28,749 nucleotides of DNA, from the NCBI GenBank assembly GCA_947505055.1, contig CANNLO010000019.1:1-28749 (forward strand). Reading direction: 5' to 3'. The notes beneath the pieces were generated by a model that did not search any database, was not told where the DNA came from, and saw only the letters and a list, made by a program, of their open reading frames with translations. The position numbers and the translations under genes are program-made. Shown here one piece after another: positions 1 through 6,351 of this stretch (positions within the stretch are counted from its first letter, which is position 1; each line of letters starts with the position of its first letter). This DNA comes from Methylococcaceae bacterium (GTDB lineage Bacteria > Pseudomonadota > Gammaproteobacteria > Methylococcales > Methylomonadaceae).

Positions 1-221
1 ATTTTTACAAGTCGATGTTGCCAGTTGCCGATACACTCTATCTTACCAAAATCCATCAGGAGTTTGAGGGGGATACGTTCTTTCCCGAGCTTAATGATGC
101 GGAGTGGGTTGAAGTGGAGCGTGAAGATTGTCACGACGATCCCGATGTTACCTTCAGCTATAGTTTTTTAAAGCTTAACAAGTTAAACAGCCCTAACCGG
201 TTACAGCCAGATAATTTTTAA
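1..221 (+). CDS. folA: Dihydrofolate reductase, C-terminal part (gene cut by window edge)
   Basis: This is the last ~73 codons of an ORF entering from the left edge, read in the frame starting at base 3 and ending at TAA 219-221. The visible peptide (ADTLYLTKI, GDTFFPEL, WVEVERED, then a YSFLKLNK-type strand) matches the C-terminal beta-strands of bacterial dihydrofolate reductase, where 'ADxLYLTxI', 'GDTFFP' and a final aromatic-rich strand are conserved. The enzyme reduces dihydrofolate to tetrahydrofolate with NADPH in the cytosol. The active-site half lies outside the window. About 15 extra residues follow the usual end of the fold. The 3' end overlaps the convergent apaH gene by 29 bases. 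An ATG at 15 is internal and not the real start. Confidence 0.85.
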   Translation, partial: FYKSMLPVADTLYLTKIHQEFEGDTFFPELNDAEWVEVEREDCHDDPDVTFSYSFLKLNKLNSPNRLQPDNF

Positions 222-1038
222 CGGGTTTTTTGGTTTCAGGGCATTCAATGCTAAAACGTTGCACCGACTCATCCAGTCTTAAGGCGGTTAGTTGACCGCC
301 CCAAATACAACCAGTATCAATCCCGTAGCAGTTTGTGCCTTCGTAAAAGCCCAAAGAAGACCAGTGACCAAAGATAATCCGCATGTCTGCGTTTTTGCGT
401 TTGGGGACGGAAAACCAGGGAAGCAGATGTTTGGGTTGTGAGCCTAGAGGTCCGCTTTGAACAAAATCCAGTCTACCGTTAACATCGCAATAACGCATAC
501 GGGTAAAACAATTGATGATAAAACGCAGTCGCTCAACGCCTTTCAAACTTGAGGACCAGATATTGGGCTTGTTACCGTACATCTGTTTTAAAAAAATCTG
601 ATAATTCGGATCTTGTAGTGCTTGTTCTGCTTGAAAAGCCAGTTTTTTGGTCTTTTTTAAATCCCATTGAGGCGGAAGGCCTGCATGGATCATGCAAAAA
701 TCATCGTTAAAATGAAATAGTGGCCTATGCCTTAGCCAATGGATTAACTCATCCCTGTCCGTTGCTTCCAATATCGGCAGTAGTGAATCTTTTTTATTGG
801 CTATTTTTGAAGCACATGAGGCCGCTAATAAATGGAGATCATGGTTACCAAGAACGGTAATAGCAGAACCCCCTAACGATTTAACAAAACGTAAGGTTTC
901 CAGCGATTTTGGACCACGATTGACCAAGTCACCCGCAAACCAAAGCTGGTCGGAGTTTTCATTAAAAGAAATAGTATCCAGGAGCCTTAATAAATCATCA
1001 AAACAGCCTTGGATATCACCAATTGCATAAATAGACAT
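193..1038 (-). CDS. apaH: Bis(5'-nucleosyl)-tetraphosphatase, symmetrical (ApaH)
   Basis: This 281-residue protein has the usual ApaH length. It hydrolyses Ap4A symmetrically to two ADP, keeping stress dinucleotides (and Np4-capped RNA, known for E. coli ApaH) low. The metallophosphatase motifs are intact: GDIQGC at residues 7-12, GDLVNRGP at about 36-43 and GNHDLH at about 64-69, followed by a MIHAGLPPQW segment and a C-terminal IFGHWSSLG segment carrying the late metal-ligand histidine. Its ATG starts two bases after the apaG stop, so the two are almost certainly cotranscribed, as is common in Gammaproteobacteria. The 3' end runs 29 bases into the convergent folA tail. Confidence 0.96.
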   Translation of the reverse strand: MSIYAIGDIQGCFDDLLRLLDTISFNENSDQLWFAGDLVNRGPKSLETLRFVKSLGGSAITVLGNHDLHLLAASCASKIANKKDSLLPILEATDRDELIHWLRHRPLFHFNDDFCMIHAGLPPQWDLKKTKKLAFQAEQALQDPNYQIFLKQMYGNKPNIWSSSLKGVERLRFIINCFTRMRYCDVNGRLDFVQSGPLGSQPKHLLPWFSVPKRKNADMRIIFGHWSSLGFYEGTNCYGIDTGCIWGGQLTALRLDESVQRFSIECPETKKPVKNYLAVTG

Positions 1039-1040
1039 GG

Positions 1041-1418
1041 TTAATGCAGAGTTCTGGGGATTGATAAGGTAAATCGTGGGATATCCGCGTTGAAATTATT
1101 TCCATCATCTGAATGCATAGTATAAACGCCCTGCATGGTACCGACAGGTGTTGCTATCATTGCACCGCTGGTGTAACGAAAAGATTCGCCTGGCTTAAGG
1201 TAAGGATGTTCGCCTATAACACCGTCTCCCCGGACTTCCTGAATTTTGCCATTGGAATCGGTAATTAGCCAATGGCGCTGGAGCAGTTTTGCCGGAAATG
1301 TACCAACATTAGTGATGGTGATGGTATACGCGAAGACATAGCGATCCTCATCAGGAGAAGACTGTGCTTCAATGAAAAGAGGCGTAGCCTCAACTATTAT
1401 TTTGTTTTTTTCGTTCAT
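1041..1418 (-). CDS. apaG: ApaG-domain protein (Co2+/Mg2+ efflux-associated ApaG)
   Basis: This 125-residue protein matches ApaG over its full length: a single fibronectin-III-like beta-sandwich domain with the characteristic YTITITNVG, LLQRHWLITD, VRGDGVIGEHPYL and GTMQGVYTM segments. Its biochemical role is not settled; the E. coli gene was linked to cobalt resistance and magnesium efflux, and the domain also occurs in eukaryotic F-box proteins. It is the first gene of an apaG-apaH pair with a 2-base gap. The ATG at 1418 is the only start that keeps the family N-terminus, but I see no good Shine-Dalgarno sequence before it. The gene diverges from the ankyrin gene across a 71-base spacer that must hold both promoters. 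Confidence 0.95.
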   Translation of the reverse strand: MNEKNKIIVEATPLFIEAQSSPDEDRYVFAYTITITNVGTFPAKLLQRHWLITDSNGKIQEVRGDGVIGEHPYLKPGESFRYTSGAMIATPVGTMQGVYTMHSDDGNNFNADIPRFTLSIPRTLH

Positions 1419-1489
1419 TATTAGATCATATAGGTAATATGTTGATTATTTCATCGTAACTTCTCATTAAACGCAAGCAACTATTAAGT

Positions 1490-2065
1490 ATGAAATATAA
1501 AGATGGCTTTTTAATTCTGTTACTGGCGTTGTTTCAGCCGGCTTATGCGGAAGATGGTAAGGATTTATTTGCTGCGGCAATGTCAGGTAAGCTCGATAGA
1601 ACCGAGGCTTTGTTGGCACAAGGAATTGATGTTAACAGCAAAACCGCGAGTGGTCGTACCGCTTTGATGGCCGCAAGTTTCAAAGGCAATGTACTTATTG
1701 TTAAAGCGCTAATGGCCTATGGCGCTGATGTGAATCTTGCTGATAATTCCGGAACGACAGCGTTAATGGATGCCTTTGTTTTTGGTAATGAAGATATTGT
1801 TAATTCTTTGATTGCTGCGGGAGCCGATGTTAATGCATTGGATAAACAGAAAGTAACGGTAATGGGTAGAGCAAAAAAAACCGCTCATGAAGCAGTCATC
1901 AAAATTCTTGAAAAAGCCGGAGCAAAAGAAGAGGCGGAAGTCCCGATAGAAGAGCAGACCGCACCTAAAGAAGGTGTAGATGGTAAGCCTGGTGATAAAA
2001 CAGGTACCAAACCTGCAGAGCAGCCTGCAGAAAAACCGGGTACTAAACTACCTGTTAAAAAATAA
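1490..2065 (+). CDS. Secreted ankyrin-repeat protein with Pro/Lys/Gly/Glu-rich tail
   Basis: This 191-residue protein has three visible parts. Residues 1-20 are a Sec signal peptide (KYKD, a Leu-rich core, cleavage after AYA). Residues about 22-145 hold three to four ankyrin repeats, with TALM...A, IVKALMAYGADVN and IVNSLIAAGADVN helix-loop units. Residues about 146-191 form a low-complexity tail rich in K, P, E, G and T, probably disordered. Ankyrin repeats bind other proteins; the partner cannot be told from sequence. The signal peptide implies a periplasmic location. It lies 21 bases upstream of mpl on the same strand and may be cotranscribed with it. A link to cell-wall metabolism is inferred only from position. 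Confidence 0.85.
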   Translation: MKYKDGFLILLLALFQPAYAEDGKDLFAAAMSGKLDRTEALLAQGIDVNSKTASGRTALMAASFKGNVLIVKALMAYGADVNLADNSGTTALMDAFVFGNEDIVNSLIAAGADVNALDKQKVTVMGRAKKTAHEAVIKILEKAGAKEEAEVPIEEQTAPKEGVDGKPGDKTGTKPAEQPAEKPGTKLPVKK

Positions 2066-2073
2066 ATATAATT

Positions 2074-2089
2074 AAAGGACAAATCATTG
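2074..2089 (+). promoter_or_regulatory. Ribosome binding site supporting the TTG start of mpl
   Basis: AAAGGA at 2074-2079 lies seven bases before TTG at 2087. The encoded N-terminus (HIHILGICGT) is the conserved start of Mpl proteins, with no ATG nearby in frame, so a TTG start is well supported. Confidence 0.7.
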
Positions 2090-3439
2090 CATATTCACAT
2101 TTTAGGCATTTGCGGAACATTTATGGGTGGGCTTGCCGTGATTGCCCGTCAGCTTGGGCATCAAGTCAGCGGTTCCGATCAAAACGTTTATCCGCCGATG
2201 AGTACACAACTCGAAGAGCAGGGCATTGTGTTACTTGAAGGTTATAGGGCAGAAAATCTGGCGCCTAAACCTGATCTGGTGATTATCGGTAATGCATTGT
2301 CACGGGGTAATCCAGAAGTTGAAGCTGTGCTTAATATGGGACTTAGATATGTCTCAGGGCCACAATGGTTGGCAGAGCATGTGTTGCAAGATAAATGGGT
2401 GCTCGGCGTTGCCGGAACCCACGGTAAAACGACTACGACCAGTATGCTCAGTTGGATTCTTGAACAGCAAGGTTTCAAGCCGGGCTTTTTAATTGGCGGC
2501 ATTCCGTTAAATTTTGGGATTTCGGCGCGTTTGGGTGAGTCCGATTTTTTTGTCATTGAAGCGGATGAATATGATTCTGCATTTTTCGACAAGCGTTCAA
2601 AGTTTGTGCACTACCGGCCCAGAACCGCGATTCTCAATAATCTTGAATATGATCATGCCGATATTTTTCCTGATCTGGAGGCGATAAAAAAACAGTTTCA
2701 TCAATTGGTCAGAACAATTCCTGGCGAGGGCCTTATTATCTCCCCGGAAGTTGATGCCAATATTAATGACGTGTTAATTATGGGTTGCTGGACGTCGGTT
2801 GCCAAGACATCAATAGATGCGCAAGCACAGTGGAACGCTCAACTGGTCAAAGCCGATGGCAGTCAGTTTAAGGTGTTGTTTGAAAATATTGAACAAGGTT
2901 GTGTCGAATGGTCACTTACCGGTGATCACAATGTTTACAACGCACTGTCTGCGATAGTTGCCGCAAAACATGTCGGTATTTTGCCCAAGGATTCTATAAC
3001 CGCGTTAAGTCAGTTTAAAAATGTAAAGCGTCGTATGGAAGTGCTGGCCAGCATCAATGGAGTAACAATATATGATGACTTTGCCCATCATCCGACCGCG
3101 ATACAAACGACATTGGATGGCTTGCGCAAGCAGGTAGGAGAAGAGCGGATCATTGCCATTGTCGAGCCGCGTTCAAACACCATGCGCTTGGGTGTGCACA
3201 CCAAAACGCTGGCTGAATCGCTGGGCAAGGCTGATCTGGCTATCATCTATCAGCCTGAAGCAATGAATTGGGACTTAAGCCAGTTAAAAAATTACGCGAA
3301 TAACATCGAAATTTGTACTTCGCTGGAGGAAATTATCACTAAGCTAAAATTTGAAGCACGCTATGGCGGACATTATGTGTTGATGAGCAATGGCAGCTTT
3401 GGCGGTATCTATCAGCGTTTGCAGGATGAATTATTGTAG
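2087..3439 (+). CDS. mpl: UDP-N-acetylmuramate:L-alanyl-gamma-D-glutamyl-meso-diaminopimelate ligase (Mpl)
   Basis: This 450-residue enzyme (E. coli Mpl is about 457) joins the recycled murein tripeptide L-Ala-gamma-D-Glu-meso-DAP to UDP-MurNAc, using ATP in the cytosol, so that wall fragments re-enter peptidoglycan synthesis. All three Mur-ligase domains are visible: an N-terminal UDP-binding Rossmann-like domain (HILGICGTFMGGLA, SGSDQNVYPPMS), a central ATPase domain with the P-loop GTHGKTTTTS at about 110-119 and an EADEYDSAFFDKRSKF segment near 160, and a C-terminal domain with YDDFAHHPTAI and EPRSNTMR. EADEYDSAFFDKR and DDFAHHPTA favour Mpl over MurC. It starts with TTG and follows the ankyrin gene by 21 bases. 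Confidence 0.96.
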   Translation: MHIHILGICGTFMGGLAVIARQLGHQVSGSDQNVYPPMSTQLEEQGIVLLEGYRAENLAPKPDLVIIGNALSRGNPEVEAVLNMGLRYVSGPQWLAEHVLQDKWVLGVAGTHGKTTTTSMLSWILEQQGFKPGFLIGGIPLNFGISARLGESDFFVIEADEYDSAFFDKRSKFVHYRPRTAILNNLEYDHADIFPDLEAIKKQFHQLVRTIPGEGLIISPEVDANINDVLIMGCWTSVAKTSIDAQAQWNAQLVKADGSQFKVLFENIEQGCVEWSLTGDHNVYNALSAIVAAKHVGILPKDSITALSQFKNVKRRMEVLASINGVTIYDDFAHHPTAIQTTLDGLRKQVGEERIIAIVEPRSNTMRLGVHTKTLAESLGKADLAIIYQPEAMNWDLSQLKNYANNIEICTSLEEIITKLKFEARYGGHYVLMSNGSFGGIYQRLQDELL

Positions 3440-3460
3440 TGGCGACTTAAGTCTCCCGAT
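3439..3460. repeat. Degenerate REP-like palindrome, copy 1
   Basis: Starting at the last base of the mpl stop codon, GTGGCGACTTAAGTCTCCC contains the inverted arms GACT/AGTC around TA. It is a degenerate copy of the better palindrome 45 bases downstream and in the same orientation. This resembles the short REP elements (core GCGACTTCAGTCGC) scattered between genes in many Gammaproteobacteria. Confidence 0.55.
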
Positions 3461-3483
3461 TTGTAATCAATCTATTAATTTAT

Positions 3484-3505
3484 GGGCGACTGAAGTCGCT
3501 CCCAC
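3484..3505. repeat. REP-like palindrome, copy 2
   Basis: GCGACT (3486-3491), a GA loop and AGTCGC (3494-3499) form a perfect 6-bp stem, flanked by GG and by TCCCAC. The 'GGGCGACTGAAGTCGCTCCCAC' type of element is a widespread intergenic REP family. It lies 30 bases before trpD, between mpl and trpD. It could fold in mRNA, but no U-tract follows, so I do not call it a terminator. Confidence 0.65.
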
Positions 3506-3534
3506 CTAATATTAAAGCTAAAAAACTTAATTAA

Positions 3535-4551
3535 ATGCTCATACAACAAGCTCTGCAAACCCTGCTCAACAAACAAAATCTTAGTTCCGATCAAATGCGC
3601 TCCGTAATGAAGCAAATCATGAGCGGCAAGGCTACGGACGCGCAAATCGGCGGTTTTTTGATTGCGTTGCGTTGCAAAGGCGAAACCATCGACGAAATTG
3701 CCGCCGCCGCCGAAGTGATGCGTGAATTGGCTACCAAAGTCGATATTAAAGGCAAGCATGTCATTGATACCTGCGGAACCGGCGGCGATGGTGCCAATAC
3801 TTTTAATATTTCTACTACTTGCGCATTTGTCGTTGCCGCAGCCGGCGGACAGGTTGCTAAACACGGCAATCGTTCGGTGTCGAGCAGTTGCGGCAGCGCC
3901 GACGTGCTGGAAGCCGCCGGAGTCAATCTGGATTTAAGCGCCGAACAGGTCGCGGACTGCGTCACGCAAATAGGCGTCGGTTTTTTATTTGCACCCAAAC
4001 ATCATGGAGCGATGAAATATACCAGCAATGCACGTAAAGAAATGGGGGTCAGAACCTTGTTCAATCTCCTGGGCCCCTTATCCAATCCAGCCGGTGCGCC
4101 CAACCAGTTAATCGGAGTCTTTGATAAAAAGTGGGTAGAGCCATTGGCACAGGCTTTGAATAAACTGGGCAGCAAGCATGTGTTGGTGGTTAATGCCGAT
4201 GATGGGCTTGATGAAATTAGCATTGCAACGCCTTCCAGCATTGCCGAACTTAAAAATGGTGAGGTTGTCAGTTATATGATTACGCCGGAACAGTTTGGCT
4301 ATCAACGTGCTAGTCTGGCTGAATTAGCTGTCGATGGTGTGGTTTCCAGTCTGGTGATGGTAAAATCAGTGCTGGATAACAAACCTGGAGCGGCCAGAGA
4401 TATAGTTGCGCTTAACGCCGGAGCCGCGATTTATGCGGCAAATATTACCGATACACTGACTGCCGGCATAGAAAAAGCGGATCAACTTATCGCCAGCGGC
4501 GCGGCAAAAGCCAAGTTTGAGGCGCTGGTTGAGTTTAGCCGGGGATGTTAG
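3535..4551 (+). CDS. trpD: Anthranilate phosphoribosyltransferase (TrpD)
   Basis: This 338-residue enzyme transfers the phosphoribosyl group of PRPP to anthranilate, the second step of the tryptophan branch. An N-terminal helical domain (about residues 1-70) is followed by the glycosyltransferase fold. Its PRPP-binding [14 protein letters not shown] starts near residue 81, KHGNRSVSS is at about 109-117, and the anthranilate-side [27 protein letters not shown] segment type near 160-185 is present. The late acidic [12 protein letters not shown] motif that helps bind Mg-PRPP is also present. There is no separate glutamine amidotransferase domain. trpC follows after a 101-base gap filled by repeats, and trpE/trpG are not in the window. 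The ATG at 3535 has a weak upstream ribosome site. Confidence 0.97.
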   Translation: MLIQQALQTLLNKQNLSSDQMRSVMKQIMSGKATDAQIGGFLIALRCKGETIDEIAAAAEVMRELATKVDIKGKHVIDTCGTGGDGANTFNISTTCAFVVAAAGGQVAKHGNRSVSSSCGSADVLEAAGVNLDLSAEQVADCVTQIGVGFLFAPKHHGAMKYTSNARKEMGVRTLFNLLGPLSNPAGAPNQLIGVFDKKWVEPLAQALNKLGSKHVLVVNADDGLDEISIATPSSIAELKNGEVVSYMITPEQFGYQRASLAELAVDGVVSSLVMVKSVLDNKPGAARDIVALNAGAAIYAANITDTLTAGIEKADQLIASGAAKAKFEALVEFSRGC

Positions 4552-4568
4552 AGTTAAAAATAATGTAG

Positions 4569-4586
4569 AGGCGAATTCATTCGCCT
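4569..4586. repeat. REP-like palindrome in the trpD-trpC gap
   Basis: AGGCGAAT (4569-4576), a TC loop and ATTCGCCT (4579-4586) form a perfect 8-bp stem with a 2-base loop. It lies 18 bases after the trpD stop and 67 bases before trpC. This sequence type ('GGCGAATTCATTCGCC') is a second short intergenic palindrome family, distinct from the one upstream of trpD. No U-run follows. Confidence 0.65.
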
Positions 4587-4591
4587 AATCT

Positions 4592-4616
4592 CGTTCCAAG
4601 ACAGCGCTTCGGAACG
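4592..4616. repeat. Second palindrome in the trpD-trpC gap
   Basis: CGTTCC (4592-4597) and GGAACG (4611-4616) form a 6-bp stem, and an inner AAG/CTT pair lengthens it around a bulged C. It resembles a decayed copy of the common 'CGTTCC-(A/C)...-GGAACG' intergenic repeat of Gammaproteobacteria. It sits six bases after the first palindrome, so two different repeat families are stacked in one gap. Confidence 0.55.
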
Positions 4617-4652
4617 ATTCCAAACAGTAAACCTTGAAATAGAAACGAAACG

Positions 4653-5453
4653 ATGACCAACACACCTGATATTTTAAAAAAAATTCTCGATAAAAAAATC
4701 GAAGAAGTTACCCAGCGTAAATTAGGCATGTCGATTGCCAATCTGGAAGAAATTGCTTCAGGCGTAGAAGGTCCACGCGGCTTTTATAACGCACTGCAAA
4801 GTAAAGCCTTAGCTAAAAAGCCGGCCATTATTGCAGAAATTAAAAAAGCTTCACCCAGCAAAGGCGTGATCAGGGAAGATTTTAACCCAATTACTATCGG
4901 CCAGGATTACTCCATGAACGGTGCGACTTGTCTTTCGGTGCTAACCGATAAAGAATTTTTTCAGGGCTCGGAAGTTTATCTGCAGATGGTTAGAGAGCGC
5001 TGTCCGCTGCCGGTGTTAAGAAAAGATTTTATGATCGATCCCTATCAAATCTATGAAGCTCGCGCTTTGGGAGCTGATTGTATCTTACTGATAGTCGCTG
5101 CTCTGGAAGATGGACAAATGCACCAGTTGTCGGATACGGCAAGCAAATTGGGTATGGATGTTCTGGTAGAAGTTCACGATGCAGAAGAGCTGCAAAGGGC
5201 ACTAACACTGGACACTAAACTGATCGGCATCAATAATCGTAATCTGCGGACTTTTGAAACTTCCTTGCAAACTACGTTAGCGTTAAAAGAGCAAGTTCCT
5301 ACCGATCGTTTAATTATTACCGAAAGCGGCATTCATACCAACGAAGATGTGCAGTTGATGTTGGATAACGAAATTTATACGTTCCTAGTCGGTGAAGTGT
5401 TTATGCGGGCGGAAAGTCCTGGGCAAAAGATGAGAGAGCTGTTTGCTTTGTAG
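4653..5453 (+). CDS. trpC: Indole-3-glycerol-phosphate synthase (TrpC)
   Basis: This 266-residue TIM-barrel enzyme closes the indole ring of CdRP (1-(2-carboxyphenylamino)-1-deoxyribulose 5-phosphate) with loss of CO2 and water. Family landmarks run in order: [10 protein letters not shown] near residues 62-71 (substrate-binding lysine), [12 protein letters not shown] near 95-106, [12 protein letters not shown] near 120-131 (catalytic lysine), [23 protein letters not shown] and the phosphate-binding ITESGI. It is monofunctional, without the TrpF fusion of enterics. Start ATG 4653. It follows trpD in the same direction and ends 43 bases before murI. Confidence 0.97.
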   Translation: MTNTPDILKKILDKKIEEVTQRKLGMSIANLEEIASGVEGPRGFYNALQSKALAKKPAIIAEIKKASPSKGVIREDFNPITIGQDYSMNGATCLSVLTDKEFFQGSEVYLQMVRERCPLPVLRKDFMIDPYQIYEARALGADCILLIVAALEDGQMHQLSDTASKLGMDVLVEVHDAEELQRALTLDTKLIGINNRNLRTFETSLQTTLALKEQVPTDRLIITESGIHTNEDVQLMLDNEIYTFLVGEVFMRAESPGQKMRELFAL

Positions 5454-5496
5454 TTCGGTTTTATCCATGTGTCAAATCGTCAATGTTTAGAGATAG

Positions 5497-6309
5497 GTGA
5501 CCTTGCAGAATATAAACGTTAAAAAGCCTATCGGTATTTTTGATTCGGGCGTGGGTGGTTTGTCGGTTCTTCATGAGATTCGCAGAGCCTTGCCGGGCGA
5601 GGACTTGCTGTATGTTGCTGATTCGGGGCATGCGCCCTATGGTGATAAATCCCAGCAATTCATCGAAAAACGCTCTATTGCAATCAGTGAGTTTTTAATA
5701 AGTAATAACGTCAAGGCCATTGTTGTTGCCTGCAATACCGCTACCGGTGCGGCGATTGCAACTTTGCGCTCACGATTTTCTGTGCCGATTATAGCGATGG
5801 AACCCGCTGTAAAACCGGCGGCAGCGCTGAGTAAGACCGGCGTTATTGGGGTTCTGGCAACCAGCCGGACTTTGGCTGGCGATAATTTTGTACAGCTATT
5901 TGCGCGGCATGGTGGCGATGTGCAAATTTTGGGTCAGGCTTGTCCCGGATTGGTTGAGCAAGTGGAAGCCGGTGATCTATCAGGTCCTGAATCCCGTTTA
6001 TTGCTGGAACGTTATGTCCATCCCCTGTTGGAGCAGCAGGCTGATATTATCGTGCTGGGTTGTACGCATTATCCCTTTTTAGCGTCGTTGATACAGGAAA
6101 TAGTAGGGCCAACGGTCGCGGTGATCGATTCCGCTGCCGCTGTTGCACGTGAGCTTTATCGTCGACTTGAAGTGGAGCAACTGTTGGCTAATGATAAAAA
6201 GGTGGGTACCGAACTGTTCTGGACCAGTGGCTCCTTGGATCAGGCGGAACCTATATTCTCCCAATTATGGAAAGAGAATGTAGATTTAAACAGCTTGTGT
6301 GACAGGTGA
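5497..6309 (+). CDS. murI: Glutamate racemase (MurI)
   Basis: This 270-residue enzyme makes D-glutamate for peptidoglycan. The catalytic features are intact: GIFDSGVGGLS (Asp16, Ser17), ADSGHAPYGDKS, the first catalytic cysteine in ACNTATGAA (Cys79), ATSRTL, and the second cysteine-histidine pair in LGCTHYPFL (Cys189, His191). The long reading uses a GTG at 5497 with only a poor purine stretch before it; a TTG at 5503 is an alternative just two codons in, so the start is uncertain by that much. It follows trpC on the same strand by 43 bases and is convergent with the large signalling gene on its right. Confidence 0.95.
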   Translation: MTLQNINVKKPIGIFDSGVGGLSVLHEIRRALPGEDLLYVADSGHAPYGDKSQQFIEKRSIAISEFLISNNVKAIVVACNTATGAAIATLRSRFSVPIIAMEPAVKPAAALSKTGVIGVLATSRTLAGDNFVQLFARHGGDVQILGQACPGLVEQVEAGDLSGPESRLLLERYVHPLLEQQADIIVLGCTHYPFLASLIQEIVGPTVAVIDSAAAVARELYRRLEVEQLLANDKKVGTELFWTSGSLDQAEPIFSQLWKENVDLNSLCDR

Positions 6310-6351
6310 TTATCAAAAAATTGTTGTTGTTGTGGCTGTAACAAAAGACCT

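Noticed and set aside
3591..3998. Long reverse-strand ORF inside trpD
   Set aside because: It is a shadow of trpD with no recognisable protein features.
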